Assembly: GCA_013330055.1 (NCBI GenBank)
Contig: DUJB01000041.1
Location: 14,127 to 19,507, forward strand
Reading direction: 5' to 3'
DNA length: 5,381 nt
Source of the DNA: Nitrosopumilaceae archaeon
Lineage (GTDB): Archaea > Thermoproteota > Nitrososphaeria > Nitrososphaerales > Nitrosopumilaceae
A model generated the notes under the pieces. That model was not told where the DNA came from, did no database searches, and worked only from the letters and a program-made list of their open reading frames with translations. The position numbers were made by a program, and so were the translations under genes. Positions 4,759 through 5,381 of the stretch are shown here, one piece after another (the stretch's first letter is position 1; each line of letters starts with the position of its first letter).

Positions 4759-5381
4759 GTGCCAATTGAAGATCTGGGCGAATTTATAGAAAAACTGGAA
4801 AATGTTGGAGAGTTACGACGAGTCAAAACTCAAGTGGATGCAGATTTAGAAATTGCTGAAATTTTACGGAGAGTAATGTATGCAAACGGACCTGCGGTTC
4901 TTTTTGAAAATGTAAAAAACCATACCATGCCTGTCTTAGGAAATGCTTTTGGTTCTATGAAAAGACTTGAGCTTGGTTTAGAAACTAATGATTTTACTCA
5001 GATAGGACAAAGAATTGTCGACATGACAAAGATGGATATTCCTTCAAGTCTTTTGGACAAGATAAGAAAACTGCCAGAGCTTTCAAAGATGACAGACATT
5101 GCACCTAAGTTACAAAAAAGTGGACCTGTCACTGAGATTTTTGACGATGCACCTTCCTTTGAAAAGATTCCAATTTTAAAAACATGGCATAAAGATGCTG
5201 GTAAATTCATTACTTTTGGTCTTGTTGCAACAAGACATCCTGAAACGGATATTAGAAATCTTGGAGTATACAGAATGCAGATTCTTGACAAAACTCATGC
5301 TCTTATGCACTGGCAGAAGCACAAGCGTGGAGCGCACCATTACGACATGAAAAAAGAAAAGGGAGAGAAAATTGAGGTAGC
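4759..5381 (+). CDS. UbiD-family decarboxylase (partial, continues beyond right edge)
   Basis: The first 207 residues of a UbiD-family protein are visible; the family usually has about 430-500. UbiD enzymes use prenylated FMN, made by a UbiX-type transferase, for reversible decarboxylation of unsaturated or aromatic acids. The N-terminus (DLGEFIEKLENVGELRRV, then VDADLEIAEI at 26-35) is typical of the family. The core motif DIRNLGVYRMQILDK (164-178) followed by HWQKH (184-188) contains N167 and R172, which line up with the metal-binding Asn and catalytic Arg of fungal Fdc1; H188 probably matches the next metal ligand. The substrate cannot be read from this part. Candidates are quinone-type aromatic acids or, as known in Aeropyrum, trans-anhydromevalonate 5-phosphate in the archaeal mevalonate pathway. 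GTG 4759 is the start by homology and TATA spacing. Confidence 0.94.
   Translation, partial: MPIEDLGEFIEKLENVGELRRVKTQVDADLEIAEILRRVMYANGPAVLFENVKNHTMPVLGNAFGSMKRLELGLETNDFTQIGQRIVDMTKMDIPSSLLDKIRKLPELSKMTDIAPKLQKSGPVTEIFDDAPSFEKIPILKTWHKDAGKFITFGLVATRHPETDIRNLGVYRMQILDKTHALMHWQKHKRGAHHYDMKKEKGEKIEV

Noticed and set aside
4998..5291. Minus-strand open frame of 97 residues
   Set aside because: It is antisense to the UbiD-family gene, whose frame carries recognisable family motifs.

Overview
The window looks like chromosome from an ammonia-oxidising archaeon (Nitrososphaerota/Thaumarchaeota), most likely of the Nitrosopumilales type. The DNA is AT-rich and gene-dense. Most genes have an AT-rich TATA-like box centred 25-29 nt upstream of the start codon, as expected for leaderless archaeal transcripts. 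There is a tRNA without encoded CCA, a SHOCT-domain protein of a kind common in this phylum, and above all a tubulin-like gene ('artubulin'), a family first described in Nitrosoarchaeum. Taxonomy is inferred from these features, not from a search.

Layout, left to right. Positions 1 to about 1124 (minus strand) hold a true tubulin homologue whose C-terminus is cut by the window edge. Upstream of it on the same strand is a small SHOCT-domain protein (1343-1687), then tRNA-Arg(GCG) (1764-1838) and an aquaporin (1894-2598). A divergent 93-bp promoter region separates the aquaporin from a plus-strand Bcp/PrxQ peroxiredoxin (2692-3150). Convergent to it is a proline-rich protein of unknown function with a 68-residue internal duplication (3160-3936, minus). 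A second divergent promoter region leads to a Cys/His-rich hypothetical protein with a TTG start (4044-4421, plus). Its stop codon overlaps that of a 76-residue DnaJ-type zinc-finger protein (4418-4648, minus, GTG start). A third divergent region precedes a UbiD-family decarboxylase (4759 to the right edge, plus, GTG start).

The genes mostly appear to be single transcription units in divergent or convergent pairs, not one operon, so no common pathway is evident. The two genes open at the window edges, the tubulin and UbiD, are the most informative. The main points of interest are: the tubulin with its altered catalytic T7 region; the aquaporin with a plant-TIP-like histidine in its selectivity filter; the peroxiredoxin with only a peroxidatic cysteine; and the proline-rich protein whose two 17-residue modules include 35 bp of identical DNA. 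No CRISPR array, insertion sequence or prophage gene was seen.
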